From Paraburkholderia sediminicola (GTDB lineage: Bacteria > Pseudomonadota > Gammaproteobacteria > Burkholderiales > Burkholderiaceae): 64,000 bases of DNA. The notes below the pieces were generated by a model. That model had not been told where the DNA came from, made no database searches, and saw only the letters and a list, made by a program, of their open reading frames with translations. The DNA lies in contig NZ_CADIKC010000004.1 of assembly GCF_902859805.1 (NCBI RefSeq), positions 124,001-188,000 on the forward strand. The letters are read 5' to 3'. The position numbers and the translations under genes were made by a program. Shown one piece after another: positions 52,406-60,446 of the stretch (its first letter is position 1; each line of letters begins with the position of its first letter).

Positions 52406-52846
52406 TCAGTCCGGTTGAGCCACGAATGCGTCGAGCTTGTCCAGTGCGGGGCTCCAGCCGTTCTGATGAGCGTCGCGTTCGGCCTCGTCGAGGAACTGCG
52501 CATGCGTGAGAGTGAGCTCGGTGCCGCCGTCAATGGGCCGCAGCCTGACGGTGACGAGCGAGAGCCACTCGGGAATGCTGACCCATTCCCACGTGAAGAC
52601 GAGCTTGCGATCCGTTTCGACTTCCAGGTATTCGCCGCGGCAGTCGTGCGTTTTGCCGTCCAGGGTCTGGAACACCACGCGAAAGTGGCCGCCCACGCGC
52701 GGATCGGCTTCGGCGCTGAGCACCGGCCCCGCGTCAGGCCCCCACCAGCGCGCCATCAGTTCGGGTCTCGTCCACGCTGCATAAACTCGGGCTGGCGGGG
52801 CTTTCATGCGCCGCACGATAGTCAGGCTCGGCTTTTCCTGGGTCAT
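52406..52846 (-). CDS. SRPBCC/AHSA1 family ligand-binding protein
   Basis: This 146-residue cytoplasmic protein has the SRPBCC helix-grip fold of the AHSA1 group: LTIVRRMKAPPARVYAAWTRPELMARWWGPD at the N-terminus, then VGGHFRVVFQTLDG and LVTVRLRPIDGGTELTLTHAQF. It binds a hydrophobic ligand in an internal cavity. Its start overlaps the ArsR stop by 4 nt (ATGA), so the pair is translated together, a recurring arrangement in which the regulator and binding protein share an operon. The ligand is unknown. Confidence 0.9.
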   Translation of the reverse strand: MTQEKPSLTIVRRMKAPPARVYAAWTRPELMARWWGPDAGPVLSAEADPRVGGHFRVVFQTLDGKTHDCRGEYLEVETDRKLVFTWEWVSIPEWLSLVTVRLRPIDGGTELTLTHAQFLDEAERDAHQNGWSPALDKLDAFVAQPD

Positions 52847-53178
52847 TCCTCGTGTCCCTCCACAAAATCGGCAAGCCGGTCGAGGCTCGCGGACCAGAAG
52901 CGCTCATAGCGTCTCAACCATGCCATCGCCTCCTCCATCGGCCCTGCGATCAGGTCGACCGAAACGGTCCGTCCGTTCTTGGTGCGCGCCACCAGACCCG
53001 CGTCGCTCAACACGTCGAGGTGCTTCATGACCGCCGGAAGCTTGAGCGGCAGCGGCCGCGCGATTTCCGTAATCGACAGGCCGGGCTCCCGCTCCAGGCG
53101 AGCGAGGATCGCCCGGCGTGTCGGGTCCACGAGGGCGGAAAACGTGCGGTCGAGTTGACTGACTGGAGACTTTGCCAT
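52843..53178 (-). CDS. ArsR-family winged-helix regulator
   Basis: This 111-residue repressor has the ArsR DNA-binding core: LVDPTRRAILARLEREPGLSITEIARPLPLKLPAVMKHLDVLSDAGLVARTK-like arrangement (about 10-62). It lacks the metal-binding CxC of arsenic sensors, so a non-metal signal is likely; ArsR-AHSA1 pairs often respond to small organic ligands. I set the start at 53178 (MAKSPVSQL); the frame opens to 53262. The SRPBCC gene overlaps its end by 4 nt. It is the likely autorepressor of the operon. Confidence 0.9.
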   Translation of the reverse strand: MAKSPVSQLDRTFSALVDPTRRAILARLEREPGLSITEIARPLPLKLPAVMKHLDVLSDAGLVARTKNGRTVSVDLIAGPMEEAMAWLRRYERFWSASLDRLADFVEGHEE

Positions 53179-53314
53179 ATGGTGAACTATAGGCAGTGAA
53201 CAAACGGTGTCAAGATTTTTTGTGAGCGAGCCACAGCGCGCGCACTCCGGTTTGCGGCGCATCGCCAGTCCGTTCTAGACTGCGGATCGGCCACATTCGA
53301 GGGGGCAAGCCGGT

Positions 53315-54220
53315 ATGGACATTCTTCAAGGCATGGCAGTGTTCAAGCGCGTCGTCGATGCATCGAGCTTCTCGAAGGCGGCCGATTCACTGGAGATGCC
53401 GCGCGCGTCGGTGTCGACCCTCGTGCAGAATCTGGAAAGCCATCTGGGGGTGCGCCTGCTGAATCGCACGACACGCAGCGTGCAGGTTACGGAGGACGGC
53501 GCGCTCTACTACGAGTACTGCTCGCGCATTCTGGCTGAGGTCTCCGACGCGGAATCCGCGTTATCGAACAAGCGGCTCAACCCACGCGGCACGATTCGTG
53601 TCGACACGTCCGCCACGTTCGCGGCCAATGTGCTGTTGCCCGCCATGCCCGATTTCAATGCGCGCTACCCCGAAATCACGGTGAAGCTTGGGCTGGCCGA
53701 TCGCAACGTCGATCTCGTGCAGGAAGGCGTCGATTGCGTGATACGGATCGGTGTTCTCGACGACTCGAACCTCGTCGCGCGACCGATCGGCAGTGTGCGC
53801 ACAACCATCTGCGCGGCGCCCGCGTATCTCGAGCAAATGGGCGAACCCACCACGCCCGACGATCTCGACCGCCATCGTGCGGTCAATTATTTTTCCGCGC
53901 GCACCGGACGTGTCTATCCATTCGAGTTTGAAGTGGATGGAACGCGAATCAGAAAAACCGTGAACGGCATCATCGCGGTCAACGAAGGGCTGGTGTATGT
54001 CATGTCAGCAACCGCAGGCATGGGCATCATTCAGGTTCCCCGTTTCATGGTCGCCAAGGCAATTGAGGCCGGCGCGTTGCGTGAACTCTTTAGCGCTTAC
54101 CAATGTCCGTCCTTGCCCCTTTCCTTGCTGTATCCGCACCGTCGGCTGAGCATGTGCGTGCGGGTATTCAGCGAGTGGATTCACGAACTCGCGCAGAATA
54201 ATCCGGACCTCAACGGTTAG
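53315..54220 (+). CDS. LysR-family transcriptional regulator (CrgA-like)
   Basis: This 301-residue regulator has an N-terminal helix-turn-helix (MDILQGMAVFKRVVDASSFSKAADSLEMPRASVSTLVQNLESHLG, about 1-60) and a periplasmic-binding-like effector domain from about 90 (IRVDTSATFAANVLLPAMPDFNARYPEI). LysR regulators usually control a divergent neighbour, here the ArsR operon at 136 bp. The recognition-helix style resembles the CrgA/DntR subgroup. Target and coinducer are unknown. No strong ribosome-binding site is seen. Confidence 0.9.
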   Translation: MDILQGMAVFKRVVDASSFSKAADSLEMPRASVSTLVQNLESHLGVRLLNRTTRSVQVTEDGALYYEYCSRILAEVSDAESALSNKRLNPRGTIRVDTSATFAANVLLPAMPDFNARYPEITVKLGLADRNVDLVQEGVDCVIRIGVLDDSNLVARPIGSVRTTICAAPAYLEQMGEPTTPDDLDRHRAVNYFSARTGRVYPFEFEVDGTRIRKTVNGIIAVNEGLVYVMSATAGMGIIQVPRFMVAKAIEAGALRELFSAYQCPSLPLSLLYPHRRLSMCVRVFSEWIHELAQNNPDLNG

Positions 54221-54267
54221 CTGCACGCTTAACCGCGCACCATGCATCGCGCCCGAGTCACATCACT

Positions 54268-54891
54268 TCACATCGGTTCGATCAATCCACAACGCTCCAG
54301 CTCCGCGTACAACGCTGCTGTACTAACAAACTGATATCCCTGCAGACCGGCGTGGCGCGCACCGGCCACGTTGGCATCCGTATCGTCGATGAAGAGCGTT
54401 TCGGACGCGGGAACACCCAGTTGCTCCACACAGCGAAGATAGGTCTGAGCGGCCGGCTTCGCTGCGCCAAACGCAGCGGACGCATACACGTGCGGACCGA
54501 ACAGTTGCGCGACGGGTGGATTGAGAAAGCCGATATGGTCGGTGAGCAGACGGCAATTGTTGGTGAGCACGGCGATCCGGCGGTGTTCGGCGACGCGTTC
54601 AGCGAGCGCGAGCACTTCTTTATTCGGCGTGATCGATGCGTGGCGCGCGCTCAGCCAGTCTTCCCGACTGACGGGATAATTCAGCAGTTCGCCGAGCGCG
54701 GCCAGATAGTCGTCGTCGCTGATCTGCCCCGCGTCGGCACGCGCTTCGAGCCCTGATCCCCAGATCGCGTGCCGCACGGCCTCGGGCGTTTGCCCGCAAA
54801 TCGCCGCCAGACGATCGACCCGCGCCGAACGATCGTAGTGGGACAGAACACCTTCCATGTCGAACAGGACCAGCGTGATGGATGCAGTCAT
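54268..54891 (-). CDS. HAD-superfamily hydrolase with DxE motif
   Basis: This 207-residue enzyme has the HAD motif I as TLVLFDMEGVLSHYD, where the second acid is Glu (Asp-Met-Glu) rather than the usual Asp. Motif II is RIAVLTNNCRLL, a Lys lies in FGAAKPAAQTYLRC, and the acidic motif is ETLFIDDTDANVAGARHAG. The four-helix cap suggests a phosphatase or dehalogenase-like HAD subclass. I set the start at 54891 (MTASITLVLF); the frame opens to 54930. It converges on the LysR gene with 47 nt between. Substrate unknown; the altered acid may slow or change the catalysis. Confidence 0.85.
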   Translation of the reverse strand: MTASITLVLFDMEGVLSHYDRSARVDRLAAICGQTPEAVRHAIWGSGLEARADAGQISDDDYLAALGELLNYPVSREDWLSARHASITPNKEVLALAERVAEHRRIAVLTNNCRLLTDHIGFLNPPVAQLFGPHVYASAAFGAAKPAAQTYLRCVEQLGVPASETLFIDDTDANVAGARHAGLQGYQFVSTAALYAELERCGLIEPM

Positions 54892-55166
54892 GCTGTCGGC
54901 CTCGCATCGAAAGCTTCTAGAAATGAACATGCCATCCGACTGTAGGCCATCGGACGACGATCTGTTTCTATTGTGCCTCGGCCAGCCGGCGACGCCATGC
55001 GCCGCATGAACGAAAAGAGATCAAGCGTACGGACGCAAACCGCCGCCAGGCGGAGAGCTTAGGCAGCGCGGCGAGTCCGCAGCAAAAAAATTATCGGATT
55101 CGCAGTCAGAATTTCCCCTTTGCCTCGACTAAGACCCGCGTAGACTTTTGTGACAAGGGATTTAGC

Positions 55167-55934
55167 GTGAACGACATTAATTTCGAATGCACTACGTGCG
55201 GCAAATGCTGCCACGATCTGCGCCTGGCACTGACGATTGCCGAGGCGATCGTCTGGCTGGAGCGCGGCGGGCACATGGAACTCATCTGCGAGGCCATACC
55301 GTGGCCGGTCGAACCCGAGCCGGGCAATGCGCAAGCTGAGTACAAACGGGCGCGTTCTTCGCCTGCAATGAGCGGAAGCCTGCCGGTCCGTATCTCGATC
55401 GTTCTCGCCGCGGCGTTCAATGGAGCCTGCCCTAATCTGGGCGCCGACATGCGCTGCGGCATCTACGAAGAAAGACCACTGGTATGCCGGATTTATCCCG
55501 CTGAAATCAATCCTTTCGTCGTCCTGACACCGGAAAACAAGGCGTGTCCTTCAGATGCGTGGCAGAAGACGCCGCTGCAAAGACACGGAATTCTTGTCGA
55601 TGCTGCGACCGTCGAACAGGTCGGGCAGTCGCGTCGCGCGAATCAGCTCGAGGCGCCGCTGCGCATGCAGGTATGCCTCGAGCTGGGACTAAATCATGCC
55701 GCGCTCGCGAACGAAGGCTTTGTCATGATTTCGCCGGATAGCGATGCGCTGTTGACTGCCCTGCGCCATGTTCACGCGGCGCCGGAATCGCAAGACGCAA
55801 ACGCACAGTGGACATTTGTGTCGAATCGGGCGGGAACCCTTGAGACGCTTCTTTCGGTGGGCGCCACCGGTCACCTCGCTGAGCCCACCGCTGCCGGCAA
55901 TTCCCGGTATCACGGATTTTTCCTGCCCTCATAG
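55167..55934 (+). CDS. YkgJ-family cysteine cluster protein
   Basis: This 255-residue protein has the YkgJ cysteine motif FECTTCGKCCHDLRLALT near the N-terminus and a second cluster CPNLGADMRCGIYEERPLVCRIYPAEINP (about 92-120), consistent with a zinc or iron-sulphur cluster. The GTG start at 55167 follows AAGGGA by 6 nt. It is longer than minimal YkgJ proteins, with a C-terminal region (about 165-255) of no known family. The gene converges on the amino-acid binding protein, separated by a hairpin. Confidence 0.87.
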   Translation: MNDINFECTTCGKCCHDLRLALTIAEAIVWLERGGHMELICEAIPWPVEPEPGNAQAEYKRARSSPAMSGSLPVRISIVLAAAFNGACPNLGADMRCGIYEERPLVCRIYPAEINPFVVLTPENKACPSDAWQKTPLQRHGILVDAATVEQVGQSRRANQLEAPLRMQVCLELGLNHAALANEGFVMISPDSDALLTALRHVHAAPESQDANAQWTFVSNRAGTLETLLSVGATGHLAEPTAAGNSRYHGFFLPS

Positions 55935-55957
55935 ACGCAGAACCGCCCGCTGCGTCT
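55933..55957. terminator. Bidirectional terminator hairpin
   Basis: Perfect 8-bp arms AGACGCAG / CTGCGTCT with a 9-nt loop lie in the 31-nt gap between the convergent YkgJ and substrate-binding protein genes. There is no T tract. Confidence 0.55.
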
Positions 55958-55965
55958 CACAGAGA

Positions 55966-57114
55966 CTACGCTCCGCCGCCCACTGTCTTGATGCTCTTCC
56001 ATTGTCCTTGCTGGACCTGAAACAGCGTGTACGGCGGCTTGATCAGATCTCCATACGGGTCGAAGGTGATATTGCCGGTCACACCGGTAACCTTCACTTT
56101 CGACAGGCTGTCGACGATCTTCGCGCGATCGAGCGAGTCGGCGCCGTGAATCGCCTTGATCATGGCGAGCGCGGCGTCGTAGGCAAACGGCGCGTACAGT
56201 TCGACATCCTGATTGAAGCGCGCCTTGTAGCGCTTGCCGAACTCCTGCGCGGCAGGCAGCTTGTCGAGCGCCGGACCGGGCTCGAGATCCTGCGTGCCAT
56301 CACCCGCCGTGCCGGCGATCTGCAGGAACGCATTGCTCTTCAACGCGCCCGCGCCGAACAGTTGCGCTTGCATGCCGAGCGAACGCATCTGTTTGACCAG
56401 CATCGCGCCCTGTTCATCCAGGCCGCCGAAGAAAATCAGATCGACGTTCTTGCTCTTGAGCGTCGTGAGGATGGCGCGAAAATCCACGGCCTTGTCATTC
56501 GTGAACTCACGATCAACGATGTTGCCGTTCGCTTCCTTAGCGCCTTTTTCGAACGCATCTGCGAGCCCTTGTCCGAATGCCGTACGGTCATCGATGATGC
56601 CGATGCGCTTCGCCTTCATCTGCTCTACCACGAAGTGCCCCGCCACGACACCGCCGATGCCGTCGTGCCCCATGGTGCGAAACACGTTCTTGTAGCCTTG
56701 CTTGGTGAGTTGCGGATTGGTGGACCCCGGCGTGATCATCGCAACGTTCGCCTGGTGATAGACCGTCGAAGCAGGAATGCTGCACCCTGAGTTGTAGTGG
56801 CCGATCACGCCAACCACGCCGTCGTCGACCAGTTTCTGCGCGACCTGAATCGCGACGCGCGGGTCTGCCTGATCGTCCTGCACATCGAGCTCGAACTTGA
56901 CCGGCTTTCCGCCGATCACCGGATGTTTCGCATTCTCCTCATCGAGCGCGAGTTGCGCTCCGTACTGCAAGTCTTTCCCGACTCGCGCGACCGGTCCGGT
57001 CAACGGTCCGACAAAACCGATCTTGACGACTTCAGGATCGGCCGCCCACGCAGACGGTAGATATGTGACGAGTGCGCAAACTGTGGCACTCAACAGCCAA
57101 TTGCGGCGATTCAT
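55966..57114 (-). CDS. Branched-chain amino-acid ABC transporter substrate-binding protein (LivJ/LivK-like)
   Basis: This 382-residue periplasmic protein has a signal peptide (MNRRNWLLSATVCALVTYLPS, cleavage near AWA-A24) and the type I periplasmic-binding fold: VKIGFVGPLTGPVARVGKDLQYGAQLALDEEN, VVGVIGHYNSGCSIPASTVYHQ, and VDLIFFGGLDEQGAMLVKQMRSLG. These identify LivJ-like binding proteins for branched-chain or related amino acids. AAGGAG lies 7 nt before ATG. No permease or ATPase genes follow, so it uses a transporter encoded elsewhere. It lies 130 nt after the FAD oxidoreductase on the same strand. Confidence 0.94.
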   Translation of the reverse strand: MNRRNWLLSATVCALVTYLPSAWAADPEVVKIGFVGPLTGPVARVGKDLQYGAQLALDEENAKHPVIGGKPVKFELDVQDDQADPRVAIQVAQKLVDDGVVGVIGHYNSGCSIPASTVYHQANVAMITPGSTNPQLTKQGYKNVFRTMGHDGIGGVVAGHFVVEQMKAKRIGIIDDRTAFGQGLADAFEKGAKEANGNIVDREFTNDKAVDFRAILTTLKSKNVDLIFFGGLDEQGAMLVKQMRSLGMQAQLFGAGALKSNAFLQIAGTAGDGTQDLEPGPALDKLPAAQEFGKRYKARFNQDVELYAPFAYDAALAMIKAIHGADSLDRAKIVDSLSKVKVTGVTGNITFDPYGDLIKPPYTLFQVQQGQWKSIKTVGGGA

Positions 57115-57244
57115 GATGCGCTCCTTGCGAGATGTAACGTCGCGCGATGTGTAGGTTGGCCGATCCGATGCGCGACGCGTCGAATCTGTCCTGCGGTGCT
57201 AGTGGTGAAACAGGAAAATCGGTGCGGTCAAAACCTCTACGAAA

Positions 57245-58474
57245 TCAAAAACGCGTAGCCGAGTAAGGCGCGAGATCAAGCGGGGGCGCACGCTGCGCGA
57301 TCAGATCGGCGACGATGCGCCCGCTCACCCCGGCTAACGTCAGTCCGAGATGCTGGTGGCCGAATGCGTAGATCACCCGTTCGCTCGCGCGCGAGCGTCC
57401 GAGTACCGGCACACCGTCCGGCAACGTCGGCCGGAACCCGAGCCAGTTGCTATCCGGCGTATCGAGCGCGGGTAACGCGCGTTTCGAAGAAAACGTCAGC
57501 AGATCGATCAGCGAGCGGTTGCGCGTGTCACCGAAACCCGCCAGTTCGACCGTGCCCGCGACGCGCAGGCCGTCGCTCATCGGCGTCATGTAGAAGCCGC
57601 GCTCGGCCCAGCCGACCGGTCGCGAGACCAGTTGTTGCGCGCCTGGAAAGCGGACGTGATAGCCGCGCTCCGTGTCGAGCGGAACCGGATCGCCGCATTG
57701 TTTCGCGAATTGAGCCGAGCGCGCGCCAGTGGCGATCACAACGTGACTGAAGCGGCGCGTCGCGCCTTCGATCGTCACACTCGCGCCGTCGGCCGAAGGC
57801 TGCACCGCGTCGACGCTCGAACGCTGCAGTGTCAGCCCCTGATCGGCAAGCTGCAGATAAAGCGTCTGCAGAAAGCCTTGTGGATTAGAGAAATGCCAAC
57901 TGTCACTGAACAACACTCCGCGCTCGAATATCGGTGCGAGCGACGGTTCGAGCGCACGGATGTCGTTGCCGCCCAGCACGTCGAAGGCAACGCCTAATTG
58001 CCGGCGCAGATCGAGTGCAGGACGCGCGGCATCGAACGAAGCCGCATTCGAATACAGATAGAGACATTCGCGGGGCCGGACGAAACGCGCCAGTTCCGCG
58101 TCTGCCAGCAGCGGCGCATAGCCGTCTTGCGCGCGATCGAGCAACGCCGCGAGTGCGGTGGCGCTCGCCGCGTAACGTCGCGGCAGCGAGCTCATCATGA
58201 AACGCGCAAGCCACGGGGCAAGGTGCGGCAGGTACCCCCAACGCAATCTGAACGGGCTGTCATTCGATAGCAGAAAACGCGGCAGATCGCGGAACACGGA
58301 CGGGTTGTTGACCGGAATGCACGCGTAGTGCGCGAAGGTCCCCGCGTTGCCGAACGACGCGCCCTGCCCAACGCCTGCCGGATCGAACAGCGTGACTCGA
58401 TGGCCGTCGCGCATCAGCGCCGCAGCGCTCGCGAGGCCGATGAATCCCGCACCGATGATGGCAATCTCCGGCAT
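57245..58474 (-). CDS. FAD-dependent D-amino-acid dehydrogenase-like oxidoreductase (DadA family)
   Basis: This 409-residue flavoenzyme begins MPEIAIIGAGFIGLASAAALMRDGHRVTLFD, the Rossmann GxGxxG at the extreme N-terminus, and follows with GASFGNAGTFAHYA, VVIATGARSAQFAKQCGDPVPLDTERGYHV and FGHQHLGLTLAGVSGRIVADLIA, typical of the DadA/amino-acid dehydrogenase group that oxidises D-amino acids and passes electrons to quinone. I set the start at ATG 58474, whose A is also the last base of the stop of a 46-residue ORF (TGATG). It precedes the amino-acid-binding protein by 130 nt and is divergent from a MocR regulator. The substrate is inferred, not proven. Confidence 0.92.
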   Translation of the reverse strand: MPEIAIIGAGFIGLASAAALMRDGHRVTLFDPAGVGQGASFGNAGTFAHYACIPVNNPSVFRDLPRFLLSNDSPFRLRWGYLPHLAPWLARFMMSSLPRRYAASATALAALLDRAQDGYAPLLADAELARFVRPRECLYLYSNAASFDAARPALDLRRQLGVAFDVLGGNDIRALEPSLAPIFERGVLFSDSWHFSNPQGFLQTLYLQLADQGLTLQRSSVDAVQPSADGASVTIEGATRRFSHVVIATGARSAQFAKQCGDPVPLDTERGYHVRFPGAQQLVSRPVGWAERGFYMTPMSDGLRVAGTVELAGFGDTRNRSLIDLLTFSSKRALPALDTPDSNWLGFRPTLPDGVPVLGRSRASERVIYAFGHQHLGLTLAGVSGRIVADLIAQRAPPLDLAPYSATRF

Positions 58475-58614
58475 CACTTGCGTCCTTGCAAGTCGTAGCC
58501 GCCGCAGCCGTTGCAGCCGTCGCCGGTGAGCGCGTGCATCGTGGCATGCCGCTCGCTCGCCAGCGCGCCGGGTTTCGGCGCGGATGGGGCCTGAGGAAAC
58601 TGCGGAAAACTCAT
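58474..58614 (-). CDS. 46-residue Cys-containing small protein, translationally coupled
   Basis: This small frame (46 codons) starts at ATG 58614, seven bases after CAGGAG, and stops at TGA 58476-58474, overlapping the next ATG by one base. The N-terminal half MSFPQFPQAPSAPKPG is Pro-rich. The C-terminal half TGDGCNGCGGYDLQGRK has a CxxC pair (Cys34, Cys37) in a Gly-rich context. The strong ribosome-binding site and the overlap argue for real translation. Such a peptide may be a metal or flavin helper of the dehydrogenase, or a precursor to a modified peptide. I recognise no family, and both roles are guesses. Confidence 0.7.
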   Translation of the reverse strand: MSFPQFPQAPSAPKPGALASERHATMHALTGDGCNGCGGYDLQGRK

Positions 58615-58699
58615 CGGGAAACTCCTGGGGACAGAATCCGGACACTGTCCGGCGACATCTGGGCGCACTCGCCACCAGACAAACTCTGGCAATCAGAAT

Positions 58700-58720
58700 C
58701 ACACAATATTTTTTTGTGTG
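58700..58720. promoter_or_regulatory. Inverted repeat CACACAA-N7-TTGTGTG upstream of the coupled operon
   Basis: Perfect 7-bp arms are separated by a T-rich 7-bp spacer, about 86 bp before the 46-residue ORF. A related shorter motif, CACATTGTGTG, follows at 58732-58742. Together they look like regulator sites, likely for the divergent MocR protein. Confidence 0.55.
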
Positions 58721-58871
58721 CAATTAAAACTCACATTGTGTGGCCCTGGCATTTTCCCTGGATGGTCTATGGCGCAGTCCTTGCAAACAGGGGCGCGCCG
58801 GACGCCAACCGTTACGGCGCGCCGTTTTTAGGCATTGCGGCGGCGCTTGTCTGGTATAGAATCGGCAAAAT

Positions 58872-58887
58872 TCCGCACAATTGCGGA
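58872..58887. promoter_or_regulatory. Inverted repeat TCCGCA-CAAT-TGCGGA upstream of mocR
   Basis: Perfect 6-bp arms with a 4-bp spacer end 15 bp before the ATG at 58903, just past a -10-like TATAGAAT at 58855-58862. A location over the transcription start fits autorepression by the MocR regulator. Confidence 0.55.
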
Positions 58888-58902
58888 CAAAGTCGATTTT
58901 GT

Positions 58903-60324
58903 ATGGAGACATCAGTTCTTATGGCTTCTGGCAAAGACACAGCGCGTGGGGCCAACGGCGCGCCGGCGCAGGCGAAACGCTCCACGTATGTCGAGGTGTC
59001 CAGCTCGATCGAGAACGAGATTCGCAGCGGCATCTATCCGCCGGGCAGCCGCCTGCCGCCGCAGCGGCAACTGGCCACCGAACTGGGCATCAACGTGTCG
59101 ACGGTGTCCCGTGCGTACAAGGAACTGCAGTTGCGCGGATTGGTGATCGGCAGCAAACGGCGCGGCTCGCTCGTGACCGGGGGCGCCATGCCGAGCGTCG
59201 AACCGGCCCAGCCGGCCAGCAACGCGGCGATCGACCTGACCGTCAACCGGCCGGCCACCGGCGAATTCCTGAACTGCCTCGCGCGCACGCTGGCGGAATT
59301 GCCGCGCGATCCGCGTTACCCGCAATTGCAGGAGTACCAGCCGCCGCAAGGCCCCGCCTGGGCGCGCGCCGCCGGCGCACGCTGGATGGCCGCGCCGGGC
59401 TTCGCGCCGGCGCCCGACCACGTGGTGGTCACGAGCGGCGCGCAGCACGGCTTATATGCGGTGCTGAACAGCCTGATCGGCACTGATGGCGTCATCCTCG
59501 CCGATCAACTCACCTACTACGGGTTGAAAGCGCTGGCTCCCGTGTTCCAGTTCGAGATCGTCGGTATTCCGAGCGACCGTGACGGCTTGCTGACCGACGA
59601 GGTGGAGCGTGCCTGCCGCCGTATGCCGGTGAAGGCGATCTTTACCGTTCCGAATCTGCAAAACCCGACGGTGACGACAATGAGTCTCGAACGCCGCATG
59701 GCGCTCGTCGACATTGCACGCCGGCATGGCGTAGCCATCATCGAAGACGACGTGTATGGGCCACTGGTTTCGCAGCGGCTGCCGACCATTGCGAGCCTGT
59801 GTCCAGAACTGACGTTCCATCTCGCGGCAACCTCGAAAATTCTCGCGCCCGGTTTGCGGCTCGGTTACCTGCTGAGTCCGCCGGACAGTTCCGCGCTATG
59901 TGCGGAGGCGGTGCGCACCACCGCATGGATGCCCGCGCCGATGTCGATGCTGATCGCTTCAATCTGGATCGAAGACGGCACCGCGCGCCACATCATGGAT
60001 GCACAGCTTGCCGAAATCCGCGCACGACAGGATCTGGCGCGCGAGCTGTTGCCACAGGAATTGCTGCAGACCGACCCGGCGTGCATGTTCGTGTGGCTCA
60101 AGCTGCCGCCGCCATGGCGTGCCGATGACTTTGCGGCGAATGCGAAGGCGCGTGGCGTGGTGGTGATGCCGTCGTCGGCGTTTGCGGTTGACCGGTCGGA
60201 GATCGAGCACGGCGTGCGGATCAACCTCGCATGCGCGACCAGCCGCGATCAACTGGTGAGTGCGTTACGGCTGTTGACGGGCACGCTGAAGGATCGCCCC
60301 CGGGCACTGTTCGGCACGATCTGA
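58903..60324 (+). CDS. MocR/GntR-family regulator with aminotransferase domain
   Basis: This 473-residue protein joins a GntR winged helix-turn-helix (about 24-90: YVEVSSSIENEIRSGIYPPGSRLPPQRQLATELGINVSTVSRAYKELQLRGL) to an aminotransferase-like domain (about 120-465). A PLP-binding Lys lies in LAATSKILAPGLRLGYLL. MocR proteins sense amino acids or vitamins through PLP. It is divergent from the small peptide-DadA operon with about 290 bp between and probably regulates it. I use ATG 58903 (METSVL); ATG 58921 has a GGAG 12 nt upstream and is an alternative. Inverted repeats in the gap support local control. Confidence 0.92.
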   Translation: METSVLMASGKDTARGANGAPAQAKRSTYVEVSSSIENEIRSGIYPPGSRLPPQRQLATELGINVSTVSRAYKELQLRGLVIGSKRRGSLVTGGAMPSVEPAQPASNAAIDLTVNRPATGEFLNCLARTLAELPRDPRYPQLQEYQPPQGPAWARAAGARWMAAPGFAPAPDHVVVTSGAQHGLYAVLNSLIGTDGVILADQLTYYGLKALAPVFQFEIVGIPSDRDGLLTDEVERACRRMPVKAIFTVPNLQNPTVTTMSLERRMALVDIARRHGVAIIEDDVYGPLVSQRLPTIASLCPELTFHLAATSKILAPGLRLGYLLSPPDSSALCAEAVRTTAWMPAPMSMLIASIWIEDGTARHIMDAQLAEIRARQDLARELLPQELLQTDPACMFVWLKLPPPWRADDFAANAKARGVVVMPSSAFAVDRSEIEHGVRINLACATSRDQLVSALRLLTGTLKDRPRALFGTI

Positions 60325-60446
60325 AAGAAGGCCAACTGAATACCGCCTCAGATCAAATCAAAATTGTTCAAGCACCAAAGGAATAAACCCACCACCTGCC
60401 TCGTTCAATAACCGCAACGACCATCGGTCTTGAGAGAGGTGCGGTC

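Noticed and set aside
55768..56790. 340-codon open frame on the plus strand
   Set aside because: It is antisense to the amino-acid-binding protein gene and has no convincing start or domain.
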